Below are positions 25,433 through 32,903 of a DNA stretch of 33,618 bases, one piece after another (the stretch's first letter is position 1; each line of letters begins with the position of its first letter). The stretch is from Actinomycetospora sp. NBRC 106375 (GTDB lineage Bacteria > Actinomycetota > Actinomycetes > Mycobacteriales > Pseudonocardiaceae): NCBI RefSeq assembly GCF_030269665.1, contig NZ_BSTS01000032.1:1-33618 (forward strand). The letters run 5' to 3'. Both the position numbers and the translations under genes were made by a program. Below the pieces are notes generated by a model. That model ran no database searches. It had not been told where the DNA came from and worked only from the letters and a program-made list of their open reading frames with translations.

Positions 25433-26029
25433 TCAGGCCCACCAGACGAGGCTGAACAGCACCACGAGGATCACGGGCACGGCCGCGGCCGCCAGGACCG
25501 CGACGACCGGGCCGGTGCGCCGGTGGGCGGCGACGGCGGTGGCCGCGACGGCACCGCCGGCGGCGAGGAGGTGGGCGACGACGGTGTCGGCGCCCGGTCC
25601 GGGCCCGCCGAGCAGGTACGGCGCCGCGACCACGACGACCGCGAGCACCACGAGCCCGCCGGCGAGCACCCGGGCCACGGCGACGAGGCGCCGCCGGGTC
25701 CGGACGAGGCGGTCGGGGCGCTCCGGGCGGGCCGCCGGGACGCCGGCGGGCGGGGTCGGCCGCCCCGTGGAGCGCCGGGCGCGCTCCCGCCGGTCCGCCG
25801 CGCGGGGCACGCCGGACGGGGTGGTCCAGGTGCCCGTCGCGACGAACGACCCCGTCTCCGTGACGCCGCGCGGCTCCGGCGCGGACCCGTGCGGCGGGGT
25901 CGGCGCCTCGCCCGGCGACGACCAGCCCTGGGGCGGGGTCGGGCCGGTCTCCGGGCCGTAGGCCCAGGCGTAGCCGGAGCCTTCGTCGGGGTCGGGCTCC
26001 TCGTCGGGGTGCGGGCGCGCCTGGCTCAC
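25433..26029 (-). CDS. Hypothetical membrane protein with disordered N-terminus
   Basis: A 198-residue protein with no family that I recognise. Residues 1-110 are hydrophilic and rich in Pro, Gly, Glu and Thr, ending in a basic RLVRTRRR patch. Three hydrophobic segments follow (roughly 113-132, 142-158 and 165-192), and the protein ends FSLVWWA. The GTG at 26029 overlaps the stop of the RecB-like nuclease gene by four bases (GTGA), so it is the last gene of a minus-strand operon. The arrangement suggests a small three-helix membrane protein with a cytoplasmic tail. Confidence 0.7.
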   Translation of the reverse strand: MSQARPHPDEEPDPDEGSGYAWAYGPETGPTPPQGWSSPGEAPTPPHGSAPEPRGVTETGSFVATGTWTTPSGVPRAADRRERARRSTGRPTPPAGVPAARPERPDRLVRTRRRLVAVARVLAGGLVVLAVVVVAAPYLLGGPGPGADTVVAHLLAAGGAVAATAVAAHRRTGPVVAVLAAAAVPVILVVLFSLVWWA

Positions 26030-26916
26030 GGCGCGAGCCCGGCCCACGCCGGGTCGGCGGGCGCGGCGGCGCGGCCCTCGGGGCAGTGGCGGCGCACGTC
26101 GCACGCCCCGCACCGGGGTCCGGGTGCCGGCGGGAAGAGGGTCTCGGCGACGCCCGGGTCCGCCGCGAACGCCTCGGCCGCCGCCCCCAGCTCCGCGGCC
26201 GCGGCACCGGCGCGCTCGCGGTGCCCGGCCAGGGAGTCCTCGTCGTGGTCGGCGGCGGCGATCGTGCCGCTGGGCAGGTGGTGCAGCTCGACGCGCCGGC
26301 ACGGGCGGCGCAGCGTCCGGCGCGCCGCGAGGGCGTAGAGCGCCAGGGCCGGCGAGCGGCGGGCGTCCTCGACGTCGGGCACGCGGCGGCCGGTCTTGTA
26401 GTCGACGACGACGATCTCCGGGACGCGGAGCGCAGCGGAGCCGGACCCGTCGACCCCGTCCCGCTCGTCGAGGCGGTCGGCGCGGCCCTCGGCGACCATG
26501 CCGCCGACCGGGGCGGAGAGCCACCGCTCGCGCCCGACGGTCTCGCCCAGGGGCTCCGGGGCGCCGGCGACGGCGTGGCGCTCGACGTAGTCGGCGACCC
26601 AGGTGCGGGCGCGCTCGCGGTACGTCGCGGCCTGGGCGTCGTCGCGGAAGCCCTCCGACGACCACTGGCGGTCGACCAGGGCAGCCGCCCGGTCGCCGCC
26701 GCGCCGGTGGGCCGGCTCGGCGTACACGGCGTGCAGCACGGTGTGGACGACGGCGCCGAGCGTGCTCGCCGCCCGCGGCCCGCCGCGCGGCGGCGCGGGA
26801 CGGTCGAGGTAGGTCAGGCGGTACCGGCGCCGGCAGTCCTGCCAGGTGGCGAGGCGCGACGGTGTCACGCGCACCAGGCGGTCGGGCATGCCCTCCAGAC
26901 CCAGCTGCATGCTCAT
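26026..26916 (-). CDS. RecB-family PD-(D/E)XK nuclease with four-cysteine Fe-S site
   Basis: A 296-residue stand-alone nuclease related to the nuclease domain of RecB/AddB and to Cas4. Visible elements are H58 in GAVVHTVLH, a central acidic strand VAEGRADRLD, and VVVDYKTG with D172 and K174 (the D-x-K catalytic core). Cysteine C28 near the N-terminus together with C269, C272 and C278 near the C-terminus matches the split four-cysteine iron-sulfur staple of AddB and Cas4. No helicase and no cas gene is nearby. It resembles the stand-alone mycobacterial Rv2119-type protein. The ATG at 26916 begins MSMQLG. It lies between a PHP phosphoesterase (29 bp upstream) and a membrane protein (4-bp overlap). 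Confidence 0.88.
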   Translation of the reverse strand: MSMQLGLEGMPDRLVRVTPSRLATWQDCRRRYRLTYLDRPAPPRGGPRAASTLGAVVHTVLHAVYAEPAHRRGGDRAAALVDRQWSSEGFRDDAQAATYRERARTWVADYVERHAVAGAPEPLGETVGRERWLSAPVGGMVAEGRADRLDERDGVDGSGSAALRVPEIVVVDYKTGRRVPDVEDARRSPALALYALAARRTLRRPCRRVELHHLPSGTIAAADHDEDSLAGHRERAGAAAAELGAAAEAFAADPGVAETLFPPAPGPRCGACDVRRHCPEGRAAAPADPAWAGLAP

Positions 26917-26945
26917 CGCCGTCCACCCTAGGCCCGAGGACGGTG

Positions 26946-27836
26946 TCAGCCCGCGAGCACCTCCGCGCCCGTCGCGCGCCGGACGAGCGCGTCGAGGACC
27001 GGCGTCGCGGTGGTCTCCGCGGCGATCGGGGTCGTCTTGTTCGTGCCGTGGTAGTCGCTCGATCCCGTGACCAGCAGGCCCTCCTCGGCGGCCAGCGCGC
27101 GCAGGGCCGCCCGGTCGTCGGCGTCGTGGTCGGGGTGGTCGACCTCGACCCCGTGCAGGCCCGTCGCCGCGAGATCGCGGATCACCGCGGCGTCGACGCA
27201 CGGCCCCCGGCGACGGGCGAACGGGTGCGCGAACACGGCCACCCCGCCCGCGGCCGCGATCATCGCGATCGCCGCCGCGATGGGGGTGTTGTACTTCTCG
27301 ACGTAGTACGGGCCGTCCTTGCGCAGCAGCTCCTCGAAGGCCTGCGGGACCGACCCCACGACGCCGGCGTCGACGAGCGCCTGCCCGATGTGCGGCCGCC
27401 CGGCCGGGGAGTCGGCGGGCAGCCGCGCCAGCAGGGCGTCGCCGTCGATCGGCAGACCCCCGGCCGCCATGCGCTCCCCCATCGCGCGCACCCGCTCACG
27501 CCGCGACCCCCGGACCCGCTCCTGCTCGGCTACGATGTCGGGATCGGCGGGGTCGAACAGGTAGCCCAGCAGGTGCGCGGTCACCGTGCCGCCGTGTCCG
27601 TCCGGGCTCACGGTGGAGAACTCCGCGCCGCGCACCAGCCGCAGGCCCGGGGCGCCACTCGCGGAGCCTGCGGAGCCGAGTCCCCGCAGCGCCGCGGCGG
27701 CCTCGTCCCAACCGGCGGTCGTGTCGTGGTCGGTCAGCGCCAGCACCGTGACACCGGCGGCCGCCGCCGTCGCGACCAGCTCGGTCGGGGTGTCCGTGCC
27801 GTCCGAGACCGCGGAGTGGGTGTGGAGGTCGATCAC
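26946..27836 (-). CDS. PHP-domain phosphoesterase
   Basis: A 296-residue PHP-domain hydrolase. The first metal-binding motif is DLHTHS (H5, H7) with D12; then come TDHD (D36, H37), GAEFS, FAHPFARR and the closing SSDYHG, giving the trinuclear metal ligand pattern of the family. Related single-domain proteins act as 5'-3' exoribonucleases on short RNA (RNase AM/YciV type) or as nucleotide phosphoesterases; which applies here is not decided by sequence. The GTG at 27836 starts exactly at the conserved IDLHTHS, so the N-terminus is secure. It lies 19 bp after the PH-domain gene in the same operon. Confidence 0.92.
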   Translation of the reverse strand: MIDLHTHSAVSDGTDTPTELVATAAAAGVTVLALTDHDTTAGWDEAAAALRGLGSAGSASGAPGLRLVRGAEFSTVSPDGHGGTVTAHLLGYLFDPADPDIVAEQERVRGSRRERVRAMGERMAAGGLPIDGDALLARLPADSPAGRPHIGQALVDAGVVGSVPQAFEELLRKDGPYYVEKYNTPIAAAIAMIAAAGGVAVFAHPFARRRGPCVDAAVIRDLAATGLHGVEVDHPDHDADDRAALRALAAEEGLLVTGSSDYHGTNKTTPIAAETTATPVLDALVRRATGAEVLAG

Positions 27837-27855
27837 GTCCCGCAGTATCGACGGG

Positions 27856-28407
27856 TCAGCGACGTCGCCCGCGCGCCCCGCCGAACCCGGACCCCGGCAG
27901 CGTGTACGAGCGGGTCTGGCGCTTGTCGCCGAACACCAGCTCGGAGATCGCCTCGTAGACCTCTTCGGGGTCGGGCAGGTAATGGATCTGGTTGAGCGCC
28001 TGGATCTGGCCGGCCGACTCGATGACCATCGTCCCGTAGCCGAGCAGGCGGCCGTTGAACGTGCGCACGAAGCTGAGGTCGGTGACCTTCGTCAGTGGCA
28101 TCATGCCGACGCTGTGCGTGAAGATCCCCTTGGTGAGCATCACGCGCTTGTCGGTGACGACGACCTTCTCGACCCACCACTCGCTGACCTTGTAGCTGCT
28201 CTTGAGCAGCACGAGCAGCGCGCCGTACCAGAACAGGTTGTCCAGCACGACGTTCTGCGGGAGGAACGCGGCACCGAGGGCGAGCAGGACGAACAGGACC
28301 ACGGCCTGCAGGACCTCACCGACGATCACCGCCCAGTGACGCCGGAAGCGGATCACCCGCCGCTCGGTGGGCAGGACGTACTCGTCGACCTCGCGGGGTG
28401 CCAGCAC
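27856..28407 (-). CDS. Bacterial PH-domain membrane protein
   Basis: A 183-residue protein. A short N-terminal stretch is followed by two transmembrane helices (about 25-45 and 52-68), then a PH-like domain beginning WWVEKVVVTDKRVMLTKGIF and continuing PLTKVTDLSFVRTF and LGYGTMVIES. This is the bPH_2/YdbS-like arrangement. The last 30 residues are Gly/Arg-rich. The GTG at 28407 is preceded by GGGAGG. Function unknown; such proteins are thought to work at the membrane, sometimes in envelope homeostasis. It follows the 53-residue membrane protein by 15 bp. Confidence 0.87.
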   Translation of the reverse strand: MLAPREVDEYVLPTERRVIRFRRHWAVIVGEVLQAVVLFVLLALGAAFLPQNVVLDNLFWYGALLVLLKSSYKVSEWWVEKVVVTDKRVMLTKGIFTHSVGMMPLTKVTDLSFVRTFNGRLLGYGTMVIESAGQIQALNQIHYLPDPEEVYEAISELVFGDKRQTRSYTLPGSGFGGARGRRR

Positions 28408-28422
28408 GTCGGACCTCCCGGC

Positions 28423-28584
28423 CTAGGTGAACAGCGCGCGCACGAACTCGACCACGGCGGCCGCCGCGTTGCCCAGGATCGTCAGGATACTGAGCACGAG
28501 GTCCGCAGAGTTCTGAGGCTGCGAGATGACGAAGAACAGCGCGAACGCGACGCCCACGATGATCCCGACCTTCTTCGCGTTCAC
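28423..28584 (-). CDS. 53-residue single-pass membrane protein
   Basis: A short gene from GTG 28584 to the stop at 28423. The protein starts MNAKKVGIIVGVAFALFFVI, a transmembrane helix after two lysines, and continues with an amphipathic C-terminal half ending VVEFVRALFT. GAGGAAAA lies six bases before the GTG, a good ribosome-binding site. It precedes the PH-domain gene by 15 bp and heads the operon. Similar tiny proteins with a KK-IIVG-FFV pattern are widespread in actinobacteria as I recall; function unknown. Confidence 0.8.
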   Translation of the reverse strand: MNAKKVGIIVGVAFALFFVISQPQNSADLVLSILTILGNAAAAVVEFVRALFT

Positions 28585-28678
28585 TCGGTTTTCCTCGCGT
28601 GGTTCGGGGTCGACGTCCGGTCGTCGGCAGTATGGGCTCGTCCGGGCCGGGACGGCTATCCGGCTCACGGTGATACTA

Positions 28679-28704
28679 GTGTGATCCAGTGTGACGACGT
28701 GTGA
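28679..28704 (+). promoter_or_regulatory. Three GTGTGA motifs at 10-bp spacing over the Nudix start
   Basis: GTGTGA occurs at 28679, 28689 and 28699, one DNA helical turn apart, overlapping the presumed transcription and translation start of the Nudix gene. Helical phasing suits cooperative protein binding on one DNA face; the protein is not known. Confidence 0.4.
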
Positions 28705-29155
28705 TCCCCGGGGCGAGCCCGGCGCGTCGCCGTCACCTGATGCGGTCGTGCTGTGCGTCGGGGGCATCGTCACCGACGCGGACGGCCGTCTGCTGCTCGT
28801 CCGCCGCGCGCACGACCCCGAGGCCGGCCGCTGGTCGCTGCCGGGCGGGAAGGTCGAGCCGGGCGAGACCACGGCCGACGCCACGGCCCGCGAGGTCGCC
28901 GAGGAGACCGGGCTCGCCGTCGCCGTGGGTGAGGAGGTCGGGCACGTGCGCCGGCCCGCTCCGGGCGGCCGTGTCTTCGCGATCCACGACTTCCGCTGCC
29001 GGCCGCTGGACCCGGCCGCCGTCCCGCGCGCCGGCGACGACGCCGCCGACGCGCGGTGGGTGGACGCGGCCGCCTACGCCGCGTTCGACGACGCCGGCGA
29101 CCTCGTCACGGGCCTGACCGATGCCCTGCGTGGCTGGGACTGCCTGCCCGACTGA
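28691..29155 (+). CDS. Nudix hydrolase
   Basis: A 154-residue Nudix protein. The Nudix box GX5EX7REUXEEXGU is complete, with G53, E59, R67, E68, E71, E72 and G74. It hydrolyses a nucleoside diphosphate linked to another group; the loop after the box does not identify the substrate, but the LPGGKVEPGET arrangement resembles MutT-like sanitising enzymes. The GTG at 28691 has no ribosome-binding site, and a TACTAG element lies at 28674-28679, so the mRNA may be nearly leaderless. Three GTGTGA motifs spaced 10 bp overlap the start. The gene is divergent from the small-membrane-protein operon. Confidence 0.9.
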   Translation: MTTCDPRGEPGASPSPDAVVLCVGGIVTDADGRLLLVRRAHDPEAGRWSLPGGKVEPGETTADATAREVAEETGLAVAVGEEVGHVRRPAPGGRVFAIHDFRCRPLDPAAVPRAGDDAADARWVDAAAYAAFDDAGDLVTGLTDALRGWDCLPD

Positions 29156-29671
29156 TCAGTCGCGCTGCGGGACGGGGCGGCGGGGCTGCTCGGCCTCGAA
29201 ACCCTCGTCGGTGCCCTCGGGCGCCGGACGCTTGGGCACCATGACCTTGCGCCGGTAGATGCAGACGACGACGCCGTCCTGGTTGTAGCCGATCGTCTCG
29301 ACCTGCACGACGCCGCGGTCGTTCTTCGACGACGACTCCTTCTTGTCCAGCACCGTCGACTCGCCGTAGATCGTGTCGCCGTGGAAGACCGGCTTGACGT
29401 GGCGCAGCGACTCGACCTCGAGGTTGGCGATCGCCTTGCCCGAGACGTCGGCCACCGACATCCCCAGCAGCAGCGAGTAGACGTAGTTGCCGACGACGAC
29501 GTTGCGCCCCTGCTGCGTGCCCTCGGCGTAGTGGGAGTCCAGGTGCAGGGGGTGGTGGTTCATCGTGATGAGGCAGAAGAGGTGGTCGTCGTACTCGGTG
29601 ACCGTCTTGCCCGGCCAGTGCTTGTAGGTCGCCCCGACCTCGAACTCCTCGAAGTACCGCCCGAACTGCAC
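29156..29671 (-). CDS. MaoC-like hotdog-fold hydratase
   Basis: A 171-residue MaoC-type protein with a hotdog fold. The hydratase signature region reads FCLITMNHHPLHLDSHYA, where the usual (D/T)xNPxH catalytic loop appears as TMNHHPLH. The segment GNYVYSLLLGM and the strands SVADVSGKAI...LEVESLRHVKPVFHGDTI are also typical. Family members hydrate enoyl-CoA or mesaconyl-CoA type substrates. The GTG at 29671 is preceded by AGGAGG eight bases upstream. The last 25 residues form a charged tail. It shares the upstream region with corA, divergently, and lies 1 bp from the convergent Nudix stop. The substrate is not determined. Confidence 0.87.
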   Translation of the reverse strand: MQFGRYFEEFEVGATYKHWPGKTVTEYDDHLFCLITMNHHPLHLDSHYAEGTQQGRNVVVGNYVYSLLLGMSVADVSGKAIANLEVESLRHVKPVFHGDTIYGESTVLDKKESSSKNDRGVVQVETIGYNQDGVVVCIYRRKVMVPKRPAPEGTDEGFEAEQPRRPVPQRD

Positions 29672-29723
29672 GGATCCGCCTCCTGAACATCGTCGGTCGT
29701 CACGCCGTCGTGGGCCTCCTCGC

Positions 29724-29753
29724 TCCGACGGCGTCGAACAGGGCAGCTAGGAT
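29724..29753 (+). promoter_or_regulatory. Candidate promoter for the corA leader
   Basis: TCCGAC, an 18-nt spacer and TAGGAT (29748-29753) form a sigma-70-like promoter that would start the corA transcript near 29760 and leave a leader of about 206 nt. Confidence 0.45.
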
Positions 29754-29799
29754 GGCCCATCGGTCGGCGCCGTGTCGCACGAGGCGAGGGAGGTGAGAC

Positions 29800-29880
29800 G
29801 TGGACGACTCCACCAGGAGGGCGGACAACACGCCCCCCAGTACGGGCCGCGTCTCCTCCCCGGTGACGCCCACGCGCTGA
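29800..29880 (+). CDS. Candidate 26-residue leader peptide upstream of corA
   Basis: A short ORF from GTG 29800 to TGA 29878-29880 with GGGAGG six bases before the start, a better site than many full genes here have. The peptide opens MDDSTRR and contains PPS, SPV and TPT, so it is acidic at the start and carries four prolines. Its second half encodes the left arms of two nested stems in the corA leader, and its stop codon lies in the inner loop. Acidic or proline-rich leader peptides sense low magnesium in enterobacterial mgtA (MgtL). The parallel is an inference; conservation has not been tested. Confidence 0.45.
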   Translation: MDDSTRRADNTPPSTGRVSSPVTPTR

Positions 29881-29926
29881 GGAGTCGCGCGGTGGCTCGG
29901 GAGAGACGCGGAGGCACAGCGGTGCC
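29847..29926 (+). promoter_or_regulatory. Structured corA leader RNA (nested stems)
   Basis: An outer stem pairs 29847-29860 with 29899-29911 (13 bp, one bulged C). An inner stem pairs 29870-29877 with 29887-29895 (8 bp, one bulged G), with the upstream-ORF stop in its loop. A small hairpin follows at 29913-29917 / 29922-29926. The corA ribosome-binding site GGAGG (29956-29960) could alternatively pair with CCTCC at 29855-29859 in the outer left arm. An M-box-like riboswitch was considered as an alternative; matches to its core are only partial. Confidence 0.45.
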
Positions 29927-29965
29927 AGTAGCCCCCGCCACACCGTCCGGTCCCCGGAGGTCCCC

Positions 29966-31090
29966 ATGCCCAGCCTGCCCACGCTGCGCAACGCCGGTTC
30001 CCGCGTGATCCGCCCCGGCCGTCCCCGCACGCAGGACCCGCGGGTCCCGCACGTCCCGCTCTCGGCGTTCGTCGTCGACTGCGCGGTCTACGTCGACGGT
30101 CAGCGCCTCGAGGGCCGGTGGAACCACCGCGACGCGATCGCGGAGGTCCGCCGGCGCGAGGAGGGCTTCGTGTGGATCGGGCTGCACGAGCCCGACGCCG
30201 AGCAGATCCAGGACATCGCCGAGGTCTTCGGGCTGCACCCGCTGGCCGTCGAGGACGCCGTGCACGCCCACCAGCGCCCGAAGATGGAGCGCTACAGCGG
30301 GACGGGCTCCGGCACCGCGGGCAGCGGCGACATGCTGTTCTCGGTGTTCAAGACCATGCGCTACGTCGCGCACGCGTCGCCGACCACCGCGAACGAGATC
30401 GTCGAGTCCGGCGAGCTCATGGTGTTCCTGGGTCGCGACTTCGTCGTGACGGTGCGGCACGGCCAGCACTCGGGGCTGCGCCGCGTGCGCCACCTGCTCG
30501 AGGCCGACCCCGAGCACCTCGCCCAGGGCCCGGCCGTCGTCCTGCACGCCGTCGCCGACCACATCGTCGACGCCTACCTCGAGGTCTCCCAGAGCGTCGA
30601 GGGCGACATCGACACCATGGAGACCGAGGTCTTCGCCCCCTACAGCGAGGTCGGCGCCGAGCAGATCTATCTCATGAAGCGTGAGGTCCTCGAGCTGCGC
30701 CGCGCCGTGACCCCGCTGGTCACGCCCATGCGCCGGCTCACCGAGGGCTACTCCCCGCTCGTACCGGCGGAGGTGCGCAGCTACTTCCGCGACGTCGACG
30801 ACCACCTCACGACGGTGGCCGAGCGCGTCGGCTCGTTCGACGAGCTGCTGACGACGCTGGTCGACGCCGTCCTCGCCAAGATCACGTTGCGGCAGAACAA
30901 CGACATGCGCAAGATCACCGCCTATGCGGCCCTGCTCGCGGTGCCGACCATGCTCGCCGGGATCTACGGCATGAACTTCGACTACATGCCGGAGCTGCAC
31001 TGGCAGTTCGGCTACCCCGCCGTGATCGTGGCGATCCTGCTCATCTGCGCGGTCCTCTGGCGGACATTCCGCCGCAACCGCTGGCTGTAG
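29966..31090 (+). CDS. corA: CorA-type magnesium/cobalt transporter
   Basis: A 374-residue CorA channel protein. The long cytoplasmic N-terminal domain includes FVWIGLHEPDAEQI and LHPLAVEDAVHAHQRPKMERY. A long helix leads to two C-terminal transmembrane segments with the signature YGMNF (G335-N337) at the pore mouth, and the protein ends FRRNRWL. CorA forms pentamers that let Mg2+ (and Co2+ or Ni2+) into the cell. The ATG at 29966 is preceded by GGAGG five bases upstream. A Gly/Ser/Thr insertion (SGTGSGTAGSGD) lies in the N-terminal domain. The long structured leader upstream suggests post-transcriptional control by magnesium. Confidence 0.95.
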   Translation: MPSLPTLRNAGSRVIRPGRPRTQDPRVPHVPLSAFVVDCAVYVDGQRLEGRWNHRDAIAEVRRREEGFVWIGLHEPDAEQIQDIAEVFGLHPLAVEDAVHAHQRPKMERYSGTGSGTAGSGDMLFSVFKTMRYVAHASPTTANEIVESGELMVFLGRDFVVTVRHGQHSGLRRVRHLLEADPEHLAQGPAVVLHAVADHIVDAYLEVSQSVEGDIDTMETEVFAPYSEVGAEQIYLMKREVLELRRAVTPLVTPMRRLTEGYSPLVPAEVRSYFRDVDDHLTTVAERVGSFDELLTTLVDAVLAKITLRQNNDMRKITAYAALLAVPTMLAGIYGMNFDYMPELHWQFGYPAVIVAILLICAVLWRTFRRNRWL

Positions 31091-31253
31091 TCGACATCCG
31101 GACAAAGCGGCCGGAACGGTAGGTCGTTTCGTCCTTTTCGCCGTCGTTGCGTCGGGAAAGTACCGGAATTCTTCGTCACTCTTCGTGAGTTCAAGCTGTG
31201 ACCGTTCGGCTACGAAGAGGTATTTCCGCAGCCCACAGCGGTGCTCCTGTGAC

Positions 31254-31281
31254 TAGAGTCCCCCGAGTTGTGAACACTCGG
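31254..31281 (+). promoter_or_regulatory. Promoter with overlapping dyad for the MFS gene
   Basis: A TAGAGT -10 element (31254-31259) is followed by CCGAGT and ACTCGG arms around a 7-nt centre (31263-31281), covering the likely transcription start. The surrounding gap of about 207 bp is visibly more AT-rich than its neighbours. It may be a repressor operator or a 5' hairpin. Confidence 0.45.
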
Positions 31282-31297
31282 TGACACGGGAGGTGCC

Positions 31298-32800
31298 ATG
31301 ACGACGCAGTACCCATCGCCCGCCCAGGAATCGGTCCGGAGCCTCATCCCGGCCCGCATCGACAGACTCCCGTGGTCTCCCTTCCATACGCGGATGGTGC
31401 TCGCGCTCGGGTCCTGCTGGATCCTCGACGGGCTCGAGATCACCATCGCGAGCAACGTCGGCGAGAAGCTCTCGGGGGCCGACCGGCTGGGCATCTCGAC
31501 CACCGCGGTCGGCCTGCTCGCCACCGTCTACCTCATCGGCCAGGTGGTCGGCGCGCTCGTCTTCGGCCAGATCTCCGACCGGCTCGGGCGCCGGAAGCTC
31601 TTCTTCATCACCCTGGCGATCTACTTCGGCGGCAGCGCCCTCACCGCGCTCACGCTGGGCTCCGGGGCCGCGTCGATCACGTTCCTCTACCTCACCCGGT
31701 TCATCGCCGGCGCCGGCATCGGCGGCGAGTACGCCGCGATCAACTCCGCCATCGACGAGCTGATCCCCGCGCCCTACCGCGGCCGCACCGACATCATCGT
31801 CAACGGCACCTACTGGGCGGGCGCGGCGATCGCGGCCGTCATCCAGATCCCGCTGCTGTCCGGGGCGATCTCGCCCGCGCTCGACTGGCGCCTCGCGTTC
31901 CTCATCGGCCCGGTGCTGGCGATCGTCATCATCTTCCTGCGCCGCTCGGTGCCCGAGAGCCCGCGCTGGCAGATCATGCACGGCCGCGGCGCGGAGGCCG
32001 AGGAGTCGATCAAGTTCATCGAGCACGAGGTGGAGACGACCACCGGGAAGCACATCGACCCGGTGGACGAGGGGAAGGCCATCGAGATCCGGCCGACCCC
32101 GCAGGCGGGCTACCTCACACTGCTGCGGATCCTGTTCCGGGAGTACCCGGGGCGCTCGACGCTCGGCGCGACGCTGATGATCACGCAGTCGTTCCTCTAC
32201 AACGCGATCTTCTTCTCGTACGCGATCGTGCTGACGCACTTCTACCTCGGGCCGGACGCGGACACGTCGATCTACTACATCCCGTTCGCGATCGGGAACT
32301 TCCTCGGCCCACTCCTGCTGGGGCGGCTGTTCGACACGGTCGGGCGCCGGCAGATGATCGCCGGCACCTACCTCCTGGCCGGCACGCTGCTCATCATCAC
32401 GGCGTTCCTCTTCCAGGCCGGGGTGCTCAACGCGCTGACCCAGACGATCGCCTGGTGCATCATCTTCTTCTTCGCCTCGGCGGGCGCCAGCGCGGCGTAC
32501 CTGACCGTCAGCGAGATCTTCCCGATGGAGGTCCGGGCGAAGGCCATCGCGGTGTTCTTCGCGATCGCCCAGATCTTCGGTTCCGTGGCCCCGCTGATCT
32601 ACGCCGTCATGATCGGCAGTGAGGACAACCCGAGCACCGCGGGCCTGTTCTGGGCCTACATCCTCGGCGCCGTCATCATGATCATCGGTGGCATCGTCGC
32701 GGCCGTGCTCGGTGTGGCGGCGGAACAGAAGTCCCTCGAGGACATCGCCACCCCGCTGTCGGTCGTGCGCGCGACCGGCGTCGGCGGCGTGGGGACCTGA
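31298..32800 (+). CDS. MFS transporter, sugar/metabolite porter type
   Basis: A 500-residue membrane protein with 12 predicted transmembrane helices. MFS signatures are visible: DGLEIT in helix 1 (acidic residue), GQISDRLGRRKLFF between helices 2 and 3, RFIAGAGIGGEYAA in helix 4, RRSVPESPRW after helix 6, and GRLFDTVGRRQM as the second-half repeat. The central loop between helices 6 and 7 is about 80 residues and acidic. The pattern fits proton-coupled metabolite porters (sugar, aromatic acid or related); the substrate is not determined. The ATG at 31298 has a GGGAGG site. A terminator hairpin follows the stop. Confidence 0.9.
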   Translation: MTTQYPSPAQESVRSLIPARIDRLPWSPFHTRMVLALGSCWILDGLEITIASNVGEKLSGADRLGISTTAVGLLATVYLIGQVVGALVFGQISDRLGRRKLFFITLAIYFGGSALTALTLGSGAASITFLYLTRFIAGAGIGGEYAAINSAIDELIPAPYRGRTDIIVNGTYWAGAAIAAVIQIPLLSGAISPALDWRLAFLIGPVLAIVIIFLRRSVPESPRWQIMHGRGAEAEESIKFIEHEVETTTGKHIDPVDEGKAIEIRPTPQAGYLTLLRILFREYPGRSTLGATLMITQSFLYNAIFFSYAIVLTHFYLGPDADTSIYYIPFAIGNFLGPLLLGRLFDTVGRRQMIAGTYLLAGTLLIITAFLFQAGVLNALTQTIAWCIIFFFASAGASAAYLTVSEIFPMEVRAKAIAVFFAIAQIFGSVAPLIYAVMIGSEDNPSTAGLFWAYILGAVIMIIGGIVAAVLGVAAEQKSLEDIATPLSVVRATGVGGVGT

Positions 32801-32816
32801 CACCGGCGTGACGTCA

Positions 32817-32852
32817 CGAGGCCCCCGTCCGCTCCGGCGGGCGGGGCCCTCG
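32817..32852. terminator. Hairpin terminator after the MFS gene
   Basis: Arms of 15 nt (32817-32831 and 32838-32852) pair with one mismatch and one G-U, closing a 6-nt loop. It lies 17 bp after the MFS stop. Confidence 0.75.
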
Positions 32853-32903
32853 TCGTGCTGCACACCTCGACGACGCCGACCGCACATCGCGAGCTGGAGC
32901 ATG

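Noticed and set aside
26026..26916. Cas4 of a CRISPR system
   Set aside because: The four-cysteine nuclease pattern fits Cas4 and AddB alike, but no cas genes or repeat-spacer arrays are in the window.
29780..29965. M-box (ykoK) magnesium riboswitch in the corA leader
   Set aside because: AGGTGAGAC, GACGCC and a late GTGCCA recall the M-box, but the conserved core strings are only partly matched and their spacing is off. Kept as an alternative; a covariance-model search would decide.
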